Assembly: GCF_003818115.1 (NCBI RefSeq)
Contig: NZ_RPOI01000024.1
Coordinates: 62,001 to 126,000, forward strand
From: Citrobacter youngae
Lineage (GTDB): Bacteria > Pseudomonadota > Gammaproteobacteria > Enterobacterales > Enterobacteriaceae
Direction: 5' to 3'
Length of the DNA: 64,000 nt
Within the stretch, counting starts at the first letter, position 1. Each line of letters opens with the position of its first letter. Position numbers and translations under genes: made by a program. Positions 1-17,004 of this stretch are shown piece after piece. The notes beneath the pieces are model-generated. The model did not search any database. It was not told the origin of the DNA and saw only the letters and a list, made by a program, of their open reading frames with translations.

Positions 1-185
1 ACATGGCGCTGATTTTTTGCCGGTTTCACCGCAGGCTGGGCGCTGAGTAACTCAGCCAACGCCCCACTCACGGCCTGCCACCACTGGCGCGACGTCATTT
101 CGTGAGCCGACGATAAACCGAAGCGCTGCCACTGACGCGTCAGGGCAGCCTGAAATTGATCTTTGTTGAAAGTAGGCTGTGACAT
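1..185 (-). CDS. malP: Maltodextrin phosphorylase, 5' end only (partial)
   Basis: The reverse strand encodes an N-terminus beginning [15 protein letters not shown] that I recognise as maltodextrin phosphorylase, the cytoplasmic enzyme releasing glucose 1-phosphate from maltodextrins. Only about 61 codons are inside the window; the catalytic and pyridoxal-phosphate regions lie beyond base 1. It is divergent from malT, with MalT-box-like sequences in between, as in the E. coli malPQ/malT arrangement. The start is the ATG at 185. Family assignment comes from the N-terminus and from synteny with malT. Confidence 0.9.
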   Translation of the reverse strand, partial: MSQPTFNKDQFQAALTRQWQRFGLSSAHEMTSRQWWQAVSGALAELLSAQPAVKPAKNQRH

Positions 186-245
186 AGGGATTCCAGGTCC
201 TTAGGTAATAAACAACGTTATCGCTAGTTTGCCAGGCTCGTTGTT

Positions 246-297
246 GACCTTCCTCATCCTGCCAGGGATTAGGTAGGGAGGAGGAGCGGGGATGAGC
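246..297 (-). promoter_or_regulatory. MalT-binding boxes of the malP promoter
   Basis: Three matches to the MalT box (GGGGAKGAGG type) are visible: AGGATGAGGAA on the minus strand at 250-260, and GGGAGGAGG (275-283) and GGGGATGAG (288-296) on the plus strand. This matches the E. coli malP promoter arrangement. MalT with maltotriose and ATP is known to activate malPQ from such sites. Exact boundaries are inferred by eye. Confidence 0.75.
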
Positions 298-665
298 GTT
301 AAAATGTGATCGCCGCCACTTTACGAGGGGTATTATGGCTGATAAATACGCAGGCTCTGCGCATACCCCTGAAATGCATCGCGGTTTTCGCATTAATCAA
401 AAGGGATTATCCAGACAATATCAAACAGGAAGATGACATTTAGAAAAAATATGTAAACGGAGAAATAGTTTCTAACCTGAAATACACATTCTGCTTGAGA
501 TATTTCACATGAAAGTTTTAAGTCGAGCACAAAATTCATCGACTTTTATTCATCACCACAGTAACCATATAAAAGAAGAGGAGTTATTCCGCCCCGTAAA
601 AATAACGCTGGATCCAGTCACCATGCCTGTTGCGACTCTTTAAAACAATTATTGCAATAGATGTA

Positions 666-770
666 TAGATTTGTGACATAGTGCAAAATCAGACACACAA
701 AAAGTCCGCTTAGCTTGCAATAAATCCCGTTCTGGCCGACCTTATATCTATTAATTACGAAGCGCAAAAA
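666..770 (+). promoter_or_regulatory. malT promoter region with CRP site
   Basis: A CRP-like site begins TGTGACATAGTGCAAA at 672; the left half-site TGTGA is exact and the right half degenerate. AT-rich DNA ending near 760 precedes a leader of about 50 bases to the malT ATG. In E. coli malT is CRP-dependent and the sequence here is closely similar. The 185-812 interval holds only the two divergent promoters; I see no gene in it. Confidence 0.65.
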
Positions 771-809
771 AAATCGTTTTCCCCCATATTCACACAGTGA
801 AGTGACTAA

Positions 810-3518
<2,709 letters not shown>

Positions 3519-3522
3519 TTAA

Positions 3523-3552
3523 CGCCTGATGCGCTATGCGTATCAGGCCTGG
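3523..3552. repeat. REP-like palindrome after malT
   Basis: The short dyad GCCTGATGCG ... CGTATCAGGC lies between the convergent ends of malT and glpR. It matches the enterobacterial REP family in size and position and may stabilise or terminate both transcripts. Confidence 0.6.
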
Positions 3553-3559
3553 AACCCGC

Positions 3560-4318
3560 TTAGCACAACTCTAACTGGATATGATGGTCAGCAATGACCT
3601 GCATCACGCCAGCAGGCGGTAGCGTGTCGGTATATACTGCATCCACCATGCTGATACTGCCCATGTTCACCATCGCATTACGCCCAAACTTCGAATGATC
3701 CACCACCAGCATCACATGACGTGAATTCTCAATAATGGCGCGTTTGGTGCGAACTTCGTGATAATCAAATTCCAGCAGCGAACCATCGCTGTCGATACCG
3801 CTTATCCCTAAGATGCCAAAGTCCAGACGGAACTGTGAAATAAAGTCGAGGGTCGCTTCGCCCATAATACCGCCGTCACGGCTACGCAGTTCGCCACCGG
3901 CCAGAATAATGCGGAAATCCTCTTTTGCCATCAGCGTATTCGCCACATTGAGGTTGTTGGTCACAATGCGCAGGTTGCTGTGATTAAGCAGCGCATGAGC
4001 GACCGCTTCCGGCGTGGTGCCGATATCAATAAACAGCGTGGAGCCATTCGGGATCTGCGTGGCGACTTTGCGGGCAATGCGCTCTTTTTCCGCCGTCTGC
4101 GTCGCTTTACGGTCATGCCATGGCGTGTTGACCGAGCTGGAGGGCAGCGCCGCGCCGCCGTGATGGCGCAAAATCATGTTCTGATCGGCCAGATCGTTGA
4201 GATCGCGGCGAATCGTCTGTGGGCTGACGGAGAAATGCTCCACCAGCTCCTCGGTGCTGACGTATCCCTGTTTTTTTACCAGTTCGATGATCGCGTCATG
4301 TCGTTGTGTTTGCTTCAT
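3560..4318 (-). CDS. glpR: Glycerol-3-phosphate regulon repressor GlpR
   Basis: This is the DeoR-family repressor of the glp regulon, relieved by glycerol 3-phosphate. At 252 aa it has the standard length. The N-terminal winged helix (residues 1-57, with VSPQTIRRDLNDL) is followed by a sugar-phosphate sensor domain containing GTTPEAVAHAL and a C-terminal DHSKFGR segment. It is the last gene of glpEGR: the glpG stop is 15 bases upstream and glpE precedes that. GlpR-type operators lie upstream of the divergent glpD, consistent with local regulation. Confidence 0.98.
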   Translation of the reverse strand: MKQTQRHDAIIELVKKQGYVSTEELVEHFSVSPQTIRRDLNDLADQNMILRHHGGAALPSSSVNTPWHDRKATQTAEKERIARKVATQIPNGSTLFIDIGTTPEAVAHALLNHSNLRIVTNNLNVANTLMAKEDFRIILAGGELRSRDGGIMGEATLDFISQFRLDFGILGISGIDSDGSLLEFDYHEVRTKRAIIENSRHVMLVVDHSKFGRNAMVNMGSISMVDAVYTDTLPPAGVMQVIADHHIQLELC

Positions 4319-4333
4319 TATGGTTCCCTGAAA

Positions 4334-5164
4334 TTACGTTCGTTTTCGCACATGAATAGTATCAGCAAATGCCATTGCCAGACCGACGGCCAGCCCGGCG
4401 ATATGCGCGCCGTTCGCCATCGACATGCCGAACAAATCAAACCAGCCGGCAACAATCCACATCAACGCAAAGATAATCAAACCACGCTGCAGGAAAATAC
4501 CGCTCTGCGGATCGCGCTCGCCGCGCAACCACACGTAGCCCATCAGCGCATATACCACGCCAGACAATCCACCAAACCACGGGCCGCTAAATTTCTGCTG
4601 AACATAACCGCTCAACAGGGCGCTGATCACGGTAATAACAATCAGTTTTCCACTGCCCAGACGCTTTTCAACCGCACCGCCGAGATACCACCACCACAGC
4701 AGGTTGAACAGAATGTGCATCAGTGAGAAGTGCATAAACGCGTGGGTGAAATAACGCCAGAATTCAAATTTCAGCGTAGGATCAAACGGCCATGCCAGCC
4801 AGAGCATAACCGCCTGGTCACCCATCACATTCATTGCGATAAACACCAGCACACACGCGGCCATCACCGCCCAGGTCACCGGACCCGCACGTTCGCGCAA
4901 CGTGGCAAGAAACGGATAGCGTTGATAGCGCAAACCGCTGTCGGTCTGCCCTGACTGCCAGCTTGCCGCCAGATAGCGCGGATCGCCCGGGTTCTCCAGA
5001 AATCGCGCCAGTTCAGCATGCACGCGCTCAGCCTGGGACTCATCCGCCAACCAGACATCCGTTTGCTGATGTTGTTGAATCGTCAGGATAACGCCCTGTG
5101 TCGCCATATAATCAACAAATGCCTGCGCCACGCGGGGGTTAGCAAAAGAGGTAATCATCAACAT
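4334..5164 (-). CDS. glpG: Rhomboid intramembrane serine protease GlpG
   Basis: GlpG cleaves transmembrane substrates within the inner membrane. The cytoplasmic N-domain covers about residues 1-90 and six membrane helices follow. The catalytic dyad is seen as Ser201 in [13 protein letters not shown] and His254 in NGAHIAGL, the E. coli numbering. The start is placed at 5164 ([10 protein letters not shown]), giving 276 aa, the E. coli length. An upstream in-frame ATG would add seven residues not in the family. It lies between glpE and glpR. Physiological substrates are poorly defined. Confidence 0.96.
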   Translation of the reverse strand: MLMITSFANPRVAQAFVDYMATQGVILTIQQHQQTDVWLADESQAERVHAELARFLENPGDPRYLAASWQSGQTDSGLRYQRYPFLATLRERAGPVTWAVMAACVLVFIAMNVMGDQAVMLWLAWPFDPTLKFEFWRYFTHAFMHFSLMHILFNLLWWWYLGGAVEKRLGSGKLIVITVISALLSGYVQQKFSGPWFGGLSGVVYALMGYVWLRGERDPQSGIFLQRGLIIFALMWIVAGWFDLFGMSMANGAHIAGLAVGLAMAFADTIHVRKRT

Positions 5165-5239
5165 GGTTGCTGTCGCTTCATCCACACAAAAGAGGACAGT
5201 ATATATATCCTGCCCGTTTCAGGCTGCATCTTTGTTAGC

Positions 5240-5566
5240 TTACGAACCGTATGCCACTTCTGCCGGAAAATGTCGATGCCAGGCATCGAAGCCGCCGTCA
5301 ACGCTGTAAACCGCGTCATAACCCTGCTGCAGAAGATATTGCGCCGCGCCTTTACTGCTGTTGCCGTGATAACACATCACCAACACGGTGGTGTCGAAAT
5401 CATGCTCACGCATAAATGACCCCAGCGTGTCGTTCGTCAGATGAAACGCCTGCGGGGCGTGCCCCATGGCATAGCTTTGCGGATCGCGGATATCCACTAA
5501 CACCGCAGCTCCCTGATGCAGCTTCTGATGCGCTTCTTCGACATTAATACATTCAAACTGATCCAT
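5240..5566 (-). CDS. glpE: Thiosulfate sulfurtransferase GlpE (rhodanese)
   Basis: This is a single-domain cytoplasmic rhodanese of 108 aa that transfers sulfane sulfur from thiosulfate to cyanide or thioredoxin in vitro. The active-site loop CYHGNSS starts at Cys65, the E. coli catalytic residue. It is first in glpEGR and divergent from glpD, so the 197-base gap to glpD carries both promoters. Its physiological link to glycerol 3-phosphate metabolism is not established. Confidence 0.97.
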   Translation of the reverse strand: MDQFECINVEEAHQKLHQGAAVLVDIRDPQSYAMGHAPQAFHLTNDTLGSFMREHDFDTTVLVMCYHGNSSKGAAQYLLQQGYDAVYSVDGGFDAWHRHFPAEVAYGS

Positions 5567-5711
5567 TGCTCTCTCTTCTTTATTAGCAGGTGACGCTTTT
5601 CGAACATGTTACTTCTTAGTGTACGTCCCGACGGCAGTTAAACACCATAATGTTATATGTATCACTGTAAATTGTTTATCCGATGTTACCAATGGCGCGA
5701 TTCTTTGCTAT

Positions 5712-5750
5712 TATGCTCGATAACGAACATTAATGAGCTATAACGAAAGT
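5712..5750 (+). promoter_or_regulatory. Tandem GlpR-type operators before glpD
   Basis: Two half-similar blocks, ATGCTCGATAACGAACAT (5713-5730) and TAATGAGCTATAACGAAAG (5731-5749), resemble the GlpR operator consensus (WATKYTCGWW and its complement). They sit immediately before the glpD start, as in E. coli, where GlpR represses glpD. AT-rich promoter DNA at about 5640-5710 precedes them. Confidence 0.6.
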
Positions 5751-5763
5751 GCGAGAGGCCAGC

Positions 5764-7272
5764 ATGGAAACCAAAGATCTGATTGTGATAGGTGGAGGCA
5801 TCAACGGTGCCGGTATCGCGGCAGATGCCGCTGGACGCGGATTATCCGTACTGATGCTGGAAGCACAGGATTTAGCCTGCGCGACCTCCTCCGCCAGCTC
5901 CAAACTCATCCACGGTGGCCTGCGCTACCTGGAACACTACGAATTTCGTCTGGTGAGCGAAGCGCTGGCCGAACGTGAAGTGCTGTTGAAAATGGCACCA
6001 CATATCGCCTTCCCAATGCGCTTTCGTCTGCCCCATCGCCCGCACCTGCGTCCGGCGTGGATGATCCGTATTGGTCTGTTTATGTACGATCATCTGGGCA
6101 AACGCACCAGTTTGCCAGGTTCTACCGGTTTGCGTTTTGGCGCGGATTCCGTAATGAAACCCGAGATTGTGCGCGGTTTCGAATATTCTGACTGCTGGGT
6201 AGACGATGCACGACTGGTTTTGGCAAATGCCCAAATGGTCGTACGCAAAGGCGGAGAAGTGTTAACCCGCACGCGCGCCACCTCCGCTCGCCGTGAAAAC
6301 GGTTTGTGGATTGTTGAAGCCGAAGATATCGATACCGGCAAAAAGCACACCTGGCAGGCGCGCGGTCTGGTCAACGCCACCGGCCCGTGGGTGAAAGAGT
6401 TCTTCGACGACGGCATGCACCTGCCATCGCCGTACGGTATTCGCCTGATTAAAGGCAGCCACATCGTGGTGCCGCGCGTCCATACCCAGAAACAGGCTTA
6501 CATCCTGCAAAACGAAGATAAACGTATTGTGTTTGTCATCCCATGGATGGACGAATTCTCGATCATCGGGACGACCGACGTCGAATACAAAGGCGACCCA
6601 AAAGCGGTGAAAATTGATGAGAGTGAAATCAATTACCTGCTGAAGGTCTACAACGCGCACTTTAAGAAACAGCTGGGCCGTGATGATATCGTCTGGACTT
6701 ACTCAGGCGTGCGCCCGCTGTGCGACGACGAGTCCGACTCGCCGCAGGCTATCACCCGTGATTACACGCTGGATATCCATGATGAAAACGGCAAAGCGCC
6801 GCTGCTGTCGGTCTTTGGCGGCAAGCTGACGACCTACCGTAAGCTGGCTGAACATGCGATGGAAAAACTGGCGTCGTACTATCAGGGCATTGGGCCTGCA
6901 TGGACCAAAGAGTGCATTCTGCCAGGCGGTGACATTGGCGGCGATCGCGAAGACTACGCGGCCAAACTGCGCCGTCGCTACCCGTTCCTGACCGAGTCGC
7001 TGGCGCGCCATTATTCTCGCACCTACGGCAGCAACACCGAATGGGTCATCGGCGAAGCCACCTCGCTTGCCGAGTTAGGTGAAGACTTTGGCCATGAGTT
7101 TTATGAGGCCGAGCTGAAATATCTGGTCGATCACGAATGGGTTCGTCGTGCGGAAGATGCGTTGTGGCGTCGCACGAAAGAAGGTATGTGGCTGAACGCT
7201 GAGCAGCAGTCACGCATGACCCAGTGGCTGGCTGAATACATTGAGAAGCACCAGCTGTCGCTGGCGTCCTGA
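5764..7272 (+). CDS. glpD: Aerobic glycerol-3-phosphate dehydrogenase GlpD
   Basis: GlpD is the FAD-dependent peripheral inner-membrane enzyme that oxidises sn-glycerol 3-phosphate to dihydroxyacetone phosphate and feeds electrons to quinone. The 502 aa match the family (501 in E. coli). The N-terminal dinucleotide-binding motif VIGGGINGAG is at residues 8-17, and CATSSASSKLIHGGLRYLEH follows near 39-58. The start is METKDL at 5764, preceded by GAGAGG; an ATG-less upstream extension was discarded. GlpR operators lie directly upstream. Confidence 0.98.
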   Translation: METKDLIVIGGGINGAGIAADAAGRGLSVLMLEAQDLACATSSASSKLIHGGLRYLEHYEFRLVSEALAEREVLLKMAPHIAFPMRFRLPHRPHLRPAWMIRIGLFMYDHLGKRTSLPGSTGLRFGADSVMKPEIVRGFEYSDCWVDDARLVLANAQMVVRKGGEVLTRTRATSARRENGLWIVEAEDIDTGKKHTWQARGLVNATGPWVKEFFDDGMHLPSPYGIRLIKGSHIVVPRVHTQKQAYILQNEDKRIVFVIPWMDEFSIIGTTDVEYKGDPKAVKIDESEINYLLKVYNAHFKKQLGRDDIVWTYSGVRPLCDDESDSPQAITRDYTLDIHDENGKAPLLSVFGGKLTTYRKLAEHAMEKLASYYQGIGPAWTKECILPGGDIGGDREDYAAKLRRRYPFLTESLARHYSRTYGSNTEWVIGEATSLAELGEDFGHEFYEAELKYLVDHEWVRRAEDALWRRTKEGMWLNAEQQSRMTQWLAEYIEKHQLSLAS

Positions 7273-7278
7273 TAAAAA

Positions 7279-7357
7279 TGCCGGATGGCGGCGACGCCTT
7301 ATCCGGCCTACAAAAGTGCATAAACGTAGGCCGGGCAAGCGAAGCGCCCCCGGCCTC
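7279..7357. repeat. REP pair (BIME) between glpD and glgP
   Basis: Two inverted REP units are visible: GCCGGATGGCGGCGACGCC with TTATCCGGCCTAC, and GTAGGCCGGGCAAGCG with CGCCCCCGGC. They separate the convergent 3' ends of glpD and glgP. Confidence 0.85.
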
Positions 7358-7362
7358 GTGTT

Positions 7363-11262
<3,900 letters not shown>

Positions 11263-11263
<1 letters not shown>

Positions 11264-12558
11264 TATCGCTCCTGTTTGATTTGCAGTTTGCGTAGCATTT
11301 CACGCGTGACCAGCACAATGCCTTCCTCTGAGCGGTAGAAGCGACGAGCATCTTCTTCCGCATTTTCGCCAATCACCATGCCCTCAGGAATGATGCAGGC
11401 GCGATCGATAATGCAACGACGTAAGCGGCACGAACGTCCAACCCACACTTCAGGTAACAACACTGCCGAATCAATGTTACAGAAAGAATTCACCCGCACG
11501 CGCGGAAACAGTACGGACTGCACCACCACCGAACCCGAAATAATACAGCCACCGGAAACCAGCGAGTTCAGCGTCATGCCGTGGCTGCCGGAACGGTCCT
11601 GAACAAATTTCGCCGGTGGCAGCGATTCCATGTGCGTTCGGATTGGCCAGTCCTGGTCGTACATATCCAGTTCAGGCGTCACCGAAGCCAAATCGAGGTT
11701 CGCCTTCCAGTAGGCCTCCAGCGTTCCCACATCGCGCCAGTACGGCTCGGATTCCGGGTCAGACTGCACGCAGGACAACGGGAATGGATGTGCATACGCC
11801 ATGCCAGCTTCGGTGATTTTTGGGATGATGTCTTTGCCAAAATCGTGACTGGAGTTTTCATCGAGATCATCTTCCGCCAGCAGTTCATACAGATAATCGG
11901 CGTTGAAGATGTAGATCCCCATACTGGCAAGCGATTTGGTCGGATCGCCTGGCATAGCTGGCGGGTTGGCGGGTTTTTCAACGAATTCGATAATTTTGTC
12001 GTTTTCATCAACATCCATTACGCCAAACGCGCTGGCTTCTTCGATCGGCACAGGCATACAGGCCACGGTGCAGCGCGCGCCTTTCTCGACGTGGTCGATC
12101 AGCATGCGTGAGTAGTCCTGCTTATAAATATGATCGCCCGCGAGGATCACCACATATTCCGCTTTATAGCGTCGAATGATATCCAGGTTTTGGGTCACCG
12201 CGTCCGCCGTGCCGCGATACCAGTTTTCACCCTGCATTCTCTGCTGGGCAGGCAGCAGATCGACGAACTCGTTCATCTCTTCGCTAAAGAACGACCAGCC
12301 GCGCTGAATATGCTGCACCAGCGTGTGGGACTGGTACTGAGTGATTACGCCGATGCGGCGGATCCCGGAGTTAATACAGTTGGATAAAGCAAAATCGATA
12401 ATGCGGAACTTACCGCCGAAGTGCACGGCAGGCTTGGCTCGTTTGTTGGTTAAATCTTTCAGACGGGTTCCGCGGCCACCGGCCAGGATCAGGGCAACAG
12501 ATTTTAATGGCAGCTGGCGCGCCAACATTACACGATCGTTCTTCTCTAAACTCACCAT
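11263..12558 (-). CDS. glgC: Glucose-1-phosphate adenylyltransferase GlgC
   Basis: GlgC makes ADP-glucose from ATP and glucose 1-phosphate, the committed and allosterically controlled step of glycogen synthesis. The start is MVSLEKND at 12558, giving 431 aa as in E. coli; an upstream in-frame ATG would begin inside glgX and bypass the clear AAAAGGAGTT ribosome site. The nucleotide motif [20 protein letters not shown] spans residues 25-44, with Lys39 the known fructose 1,6-bisphosphate contact. A left-handed beta-helix C-domain follows. Translation is likely repressed by CsrA at the adjacent leader. Confidence 0.98.
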
Positions 12559-12603
12559 GACTAACTCCTTTTTATCTTCTCTGGAACACACACAGTCCGT
12601 GCG
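12559..12603 (-). promoter_or_regulatory. CsrA-type leader of glgC within the glgX 3' end
   Basis: On the minus strand, ACGGACTGTGTGTGTTCC is followed by AGAAGATAAAAAGGAGTTAG and the glgC ATG. It closely resembles the E. coli glgC leader, in which CsrA binds a hairpin site and the Shine-Dalgarno GGA to block translation and destabilise the mRNA. Here the leader overlaps the 3' end of glgX. Function is inferred from this similarity. Confidence 0.6.
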
Positions 12604-14548
12604 CAGGTCCCTGCCAGACAGCCGTAAGCACCGGATTATCCTCTCCGGCAAATGGGGGAATGGCGTGCCATTCCCCTTCAGGTAAAACGATATCTGTCAC
12701 CTCAAGCGTGGCGTTTATTGCAATCAGAAAACGGTCTGAAAGCTGGATTTGCATCTGCCTCGGGCCGTTTTGCCACTCATCCGCACTTAAGGGTTGTGCG
12801 TACTTATTCAGCCAACGAACATTGCCATCGCCCTCTTCCCACCAGCAATCCCCCGTTAATGCAGGTATTTGCCGGCGCAGATGAATCAGCGCGGCGGTAA
12901 ATGTGGTTAGCCCACTGTTTGCCTGCTGCCAGTCCAGCCACGTTAAGGCGTTATCCTGACAGTAAGCGTTATTGTTGCCGTGCTGGCTATGACCATGCTC
13001 ATCGCCCGCCAGCAACATCGGCGTCCCCTGGGAGAGCAACAGCGTGGTTAACAGCGCATGAATGCTGTCGCGCCGCCGTTCAATCAGGTCCAGCGTGCCG
13101 CCTAATCCTTCTTTACCATGATTGTCGCTGTAGTTATTGCTAGTGCCGTCGCGATTTTCCTCACCATTCGCTTCATTGTGCTTATTTGTGAAGCACACAC
13201 AGTCGCGTAGCGTAAAACCGTCGTGCGCGGTCACCAGATTGACCGTGGCGCTGGGTTTGCGGCCATTGCGTTTAAACACATCGCTGGATGCAGCGAAACG
13301 TCCGGCAAACTCACCTAAAGACAGATTACGCTGAAGCCAGAAGCGTCGACTTGCGTCGCGAAAATGGTCATTCCACTCGGCAAACGGTGGTGGGAAATTC
13401 CCCACCTGATACCCGCCTTCACCAATATCCCACGGTTCCGCAATCAGTTTGACGCGAGAGAGCAGCGGACAGTTTTGGATCGCGGTAAACAGCGGCGCAT
13501 CCTGACGAAACGCAGGCGTACGCCCCATGACGGATGCTAAATCAAAACGAAAGCCGTCCACGTGGCAGGTTTCCACCCAATAACGCAGGCATTCACATGC
13601 GTATTCCACAACGCCAGGATGGCTCAGGTTGAGGGTGTTCCCGCAGCCGGTCCAGTTGTAGTAATCACCATCGTCCCTGATCCAATAATAGCTACGGTTA
13701 TCAATTCCGCGCAGGGAGAAGACCGGTCCTTCAAGATCCAGCTCGGCGCTATGGTTCAAAACGATATCGAGAATGACCTCAATCCCCGCTTTGTGCAGCG
13801 CTTTCACCGCATCACGAAACTCATCCAGCGCACTCTCTGGCGAGCAGGCATAGGCCGGATGCAGCGCGAACATCGCCACCGGGTTGTATCCCCAGTAGTT
13901 CGACAGGCCCAGCCGCTGAAGTCGCGGTTCGCTGGCAAAATGCGCCACCGGCAGCAGCTCCAGCGCGGTAATGCCGAGACGCTTGAAGTAATCGATCATC
14001 ACTGGATGCCCCAGCGCTTTGTAGGTTCCGCGAATTTCTTCCGGCAGGTCAGGATGCAAATACGTCAGCCCTTTGACATGCGCTTCGTAAATCACGGTAT
14101 TGCCCCACGGCGTGCGCGGCGGGGCATCATCCTCCCAGTCATAATGGTCGGACACCACCACGCCCTTCAGCGCGATGGCGGCGTTATCACGGTGATCCGG
14201 TTCATTTAGCCCGCCGTGCAGCAGCGGGTTATCTTTTAACTCGCCCTCGACCCGACGGGCGCAAGGGTCGAGCAGCAGCTTGGCTGGGTTAAACCGGTGG
14301 CCCTGCTGCGGTTGCCATGGGCCATGGACGCGATAGCCATAGCGCAGACCGGGCCGGGCGTTGGCCAGATAGCCGTGCCAGACATCACCGCTACGCCCCG
14401 GCAGGTCGTAGCGGAGTTCGCAACCGTCCTCGTCAAATACGCATAATTCAACGCGTTCAGCGTGGGCTGAGAAGAGTGTGAAATTGACACCATGGCCGTC
14501 ATACGTTGCACCATGGGGGGTGGCGTTGCCGGTTGCCAGTTGCGTCAT
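12572..14548 (-). CDS. glgX: Glycogen debranching enzyme GlgX
   Basis: GlgX is an isoamylase-type GH13 enzyme that removes the short alpha-1,6 branches left by GlgP. It has 658 aa (657 in E. coli). An N-terminal CBM48-like domain precedes the catalytic barrel, with the nucleophile region [13 protein letters not shown] and the acid region [14 protein letters not shown]. Its start overlaps the glgB stop by four bases and its stop is 13 bases before glgC, so it is tightly embedded in the operon. Confidence 0.98.
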   Translation of the reverse strand: MTQLATGNATPHGATYDGHGVNFTLFSAHAERVELCVFDEDGCELRYDLPGRSGDVWHGYLANARPGLRYGYRVHGPWQPQQGHRFNPAKLLLDPCARRVEGELKDNPLLHGGLNEPDHRDNAAIALKGVVVSDHYDWEDDAPPRTPWGNTVIYEAHVKGLTYLHPDLPEEIRGTYKALGHPVMIDYFKRLGITALELLPVAHFASEPRLQRLGLSNYWGYNPVAMFALHPAYACSPESALDEFRDAVKALHKAGIEVILDIVLNHSAELDLEGPVFSLRGIDNRSYYWIRDDGDYYNWTGCGNTLNLSHPGVVEYACECLRYWVETCHVDGFRFDLASVMGRTPAFRQDAPLFTAIQNCPLLSRVKLIAEPWDIGEGGYQVGNFPPPFAEWNDHFRDASRRFWLQRNLSLGEFAGRFAASSDVFKRNGRKPSATVNLVTAHDGFTLRDCVCFTNKHNEANGEENRDGTSNNYSDNHGKEGLGGTLDLIERRRDSIHALLTTLLLSQGTPMLLAGDEHGHSQHGNNNAYCQDNALTWLDWQQANSGLTTFTAALIHLRRQIPALTGDCWWEEGDGNVRWLNKYAQPLSADEWQNGPRQMQIQLSDRFLIAINATLEVTDIVLPEGEWHAIPPFAGEDNPVLTAVWQGPAHGLCVFQRR

Positions 14549-16731
14549 TCCCCCTCCCGAACCAGCCAGATCGTTGCCAACGGCGGCAATGTGAGGCTCA
14601 GTGAATGCTGACGACCATGACTGGCGATTTCATCACTGTGCACCGCACCGCCATTGCCGGTATTGCTGCCGTGGTAATGCATCGAGTCGGTGTTGAGGAT
14701 CTCACGCCATTTCCCCGGCTGATTGATACCGAAGCGATAGCCGTGGCGGGGCACAGGCGTAAAGTTACTGACCACGATGATTTCATTGCCGACCTTGTCA
14801 CGACGCACGAAAGCCAGCACCGAACGTTCGTTGTCATCCACCACCAGCCACTCAAAGCCATAGGCGTCAAAGTCGAGCTCGTGCAGCGCTTTGTGATGAC
14901 GGTAGGTGTGGTTCAGATCGCGCACCAGACGCTGTACGCCGTGGTGCCAGTTGTCGCCGCCTTCCAGCAGGTGCCAGTCGAGGCTGGCGTCGTGGTTCCA
15001 TTCACGTCCCTGCGCAAACTCGTTGCCCATAAACAGCAGTTTCTTGCCTGGGAAGGCCCACATCCAGCCGTAGTAGGCGCGCAGGTTGGCAAACTTCTGC
15101 CATGCGTCTCCCGGCATGCGATCGAGAATGGATTTTTTACCGTGTACCACTTCGTCATGCGACAGCGGCAGAACAAAGTTTTCGGTGTAGTTGTACAGCA
15201 TACCGAAGGTCAGCTTGTCGTGATGGTACTGACGATGAACCGGGTCCAGTTTCATGTAGTCCAGCGTGTCGTGCATCCAGCCGAGGTTCCACTTATACCA
15301 GAACCCTAAACCGCCCATGTCCTGCGGTCTTGAAACGCCAGCAAAATCAGTGGACTCTTCCGCCATGCTCACCGCACCAGGCACCTGTTCGCCAAGAATA
15401 CGGTTGGTATTGCGTAAAAACTCAATGGCTTCGAGGTTTTCACGACCGCCAAATTCATTTGGGATCCATTCCCCTTCTTTACGGCTGTAGTCGCGATAAA
15501 TCATCGATGCCACGGCATCCACGCGCAGCGCGTCGATACCAAAGCGCTCAATCCAGTACAGGGCGTTGCCCACCAGATAGTTGCTGACTTCACGGCGACC
15601 GTAGTTGTAGATCAGCGTGTTCCAGTCCTGGTGATACCCTTCTCGCGGGTCGCTGTGCTCATACAGCCTGGTGCCATCAAACTCTGCCAGACCAAAGTCG
15701 TCCGACGGGAAATGGCCCGGCACCCAGTCAAGAATGACGTTCAGCCCCGCCTGATGCGCGGCATTCACAAAATAGCGGAAGTCATCGCGCGTACCAAATC
15801 GACGGGTCGGCGCATACATGCCGGTAGGTTGGTAACCCCAGCTACCGTCGAACGGATGCTCGTTAATCGGCAACAGTTCAAGGTGGGTAAAGCCCATCCA
15901 CTTGGCGTAAGGCACCAGTTGATCCGCCAGCTCGCGGTAGCTCAGCCAGAAGTTGTTATCGGTATGACGACGCCATGACCCCAGGTGCACTTCATAGATA
16001 GAGATTGGCGCATCAAACTGGTTGGCTTTTTTACGCTCCTCGCTTTGCACCACTTTTTCCGGCAGACCACAGATAAGCGACGCGGTTTCCGGGCGCATTT
16101 GCGCTTCAAAGGCGTAAGGGTCCGCTTTGATTCGCAGCTTACCGTTGGCATCGATCATCTCATATTTATACAGCTGACCATGCTGCGCACCGGGGATAAA
16201 CAGCTCCCAGATACCGCTTTCTTTGCGCAGGCGCATCGGGTGGCGACGGCCATCCCAGTAGTTGAACTGCCCAACCACTGACACGCGTTGAGCGTTAGGT
16301 GCCCAGACAGAGAAGCGCGTGCCGGTTACGCCATCCATGGTATCCGCATGCGCGCCCAGCGTTTCGTAAGGTCGCAGGTGCGTACCTTCAGATAACAGCC
16401 AGGCATCCATATCCTGGATCAGCGGGCCAAAACGATAAGGGTCATCAATCAGATTCTGCTGTCCATGCCAGACAACGGCCAACTGATAGCGAAAGAAATT
16501 TTTACGGCGGGGAAGTACTGCACAGAAAAAACCGCGAGAGTCGAGGCAGTCCAGCTTGCCGACTTTACGTCCGGTTTTGGGTTCGATCACCCACACTTCG
16601 GTGGCGTCAGGTAATAGGGCGCGGACTTCAAGTCCAGCGTCAGTTTGGTGCATACCGAGTACGGAAAAAGGATCCGCAAAATGGCCTGCAATTAGCGCAT
16701 TAATCACGTCTCTATCGATACGAACGGACAT
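14545..16731 (-). CDS. glgB: 1,4-alpha-glucan branching enzyme GlgB
   Basis: GlgB introduces alpha-1,6 branches into glycogen. It has N-terminal and CBM48 domains to about residue 220, then a GH13 barrel with [19 protein letters not shown] (nucleophile) and [10 protein letters not shown] (acid), and [12 protein letters not shown] later. The start at 16731 (MSVRIDRD) gives 728 aa, the E. coli length. The ATG three codons upstream directly abuts its AGG, whereas the chosen ATG lies nine bases from it. First gene of glgBXCAP. The 273 bases upstream hold its promoter and the asd terminator. Confidence 0.97.
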   Translation of the reverse strand: MSVRIDRDVINALIAGHFADPFSVLGMHQTDAGLEVRALLPDATEVWVIEPKTGRKVGKLDCLDSRGFFCAVLPRRKNFFRYQLAVVWHGQQNLIDDPYRFGPLIQDMDAWLLSEGTHLRPYETLGAHADTMDGVTGTRFSVWAPNAQRVSVVGQFNYWDGRRHPMRLRKESGIWELFIPGAQHGQLYKYEMIDANGKLRIKADPYAFEAQMRPETASLICGLPEKVVQSEERKKANQFDAPISIYEVHLGSWRRHTDNNFWLSYRELADQLVPYAKWMGFTHLELLPINEHPFDGSWGYQPTGMYAPTRRFGTRDDFRYFVNAAHQAGLNVILDWVPGHFPSDDFGLAEFDGTRLYEHSDPREGYHQDWNTLIYNYGRREVSNYLVGNALYWIERFGIDALRVDAVASMIYRDYSRKEGEWIPNEFGGRENLEAIEFLRNTNRILGEQVPGAVSMAEESTDFAGVSRPQDMGGLGFWYKWNLGWMHDTLDYMKLDPVHRQYHHDKLTFGMLYNYTENFVLPLSHDEVVHGKKSILDRMPGDAWQKFANLRAYYGWMWAFPGKKLLFMGNEFAQGREWNHDASLDWHLLEGGDNWHHGVQRLVRDLNHTYRHHKALHELDFDAYGFEWLVVDDNERSVLAFVRRDKVGNEIIVVSNFTPVPRHGYRFGINQPGKWREILNTDSMHYHGSNTGNGGAVHSDEIASHGRQHSLSLTLPPLATIWLVREGE

Positions 16732-16961
16732 GGTTGTCATCCTGTTTTATGGTGTCACCCCTTCCAACTGATTTTCGACATCAGGTAGCGACACTTTTTT
16801 TGACCTGAACGGCGCAGCACAATTGTGCATCCTCTCTGCGTCGTCCCACCTTCAGGCAACAACTTAATACCTCCGGTACTAAGTCACCCTTAAAGAATAG
16901 CCAATGCTTTATCTTACTCCTGGTAAAAAATGAAACATCTGCGCTTACTCCTGTATTACGC

Positions 16962-16990
16962 AAAAAAAAGGGTGACTCAGCACCCTTTGA
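16962..16990 (-). terminator. Intrinsic terminator of asd
   Basis: Reading the minus strand, a stem AAAGGGTG/CACCCTTT with a short loop is followed by a run of T residues. It lies about 15 bases after the asd stop. Confidence 0.85.
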
Positions 16991-17004
16991 TCATTAACAA
17001 ACCA

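Noticed and set aside
3980-4726. 248-codon plus-strand frame across glpR and glpG
   Set aside because: Spans two genuine minus-strand genes and their junction; composition is typical of an antisense artefact.
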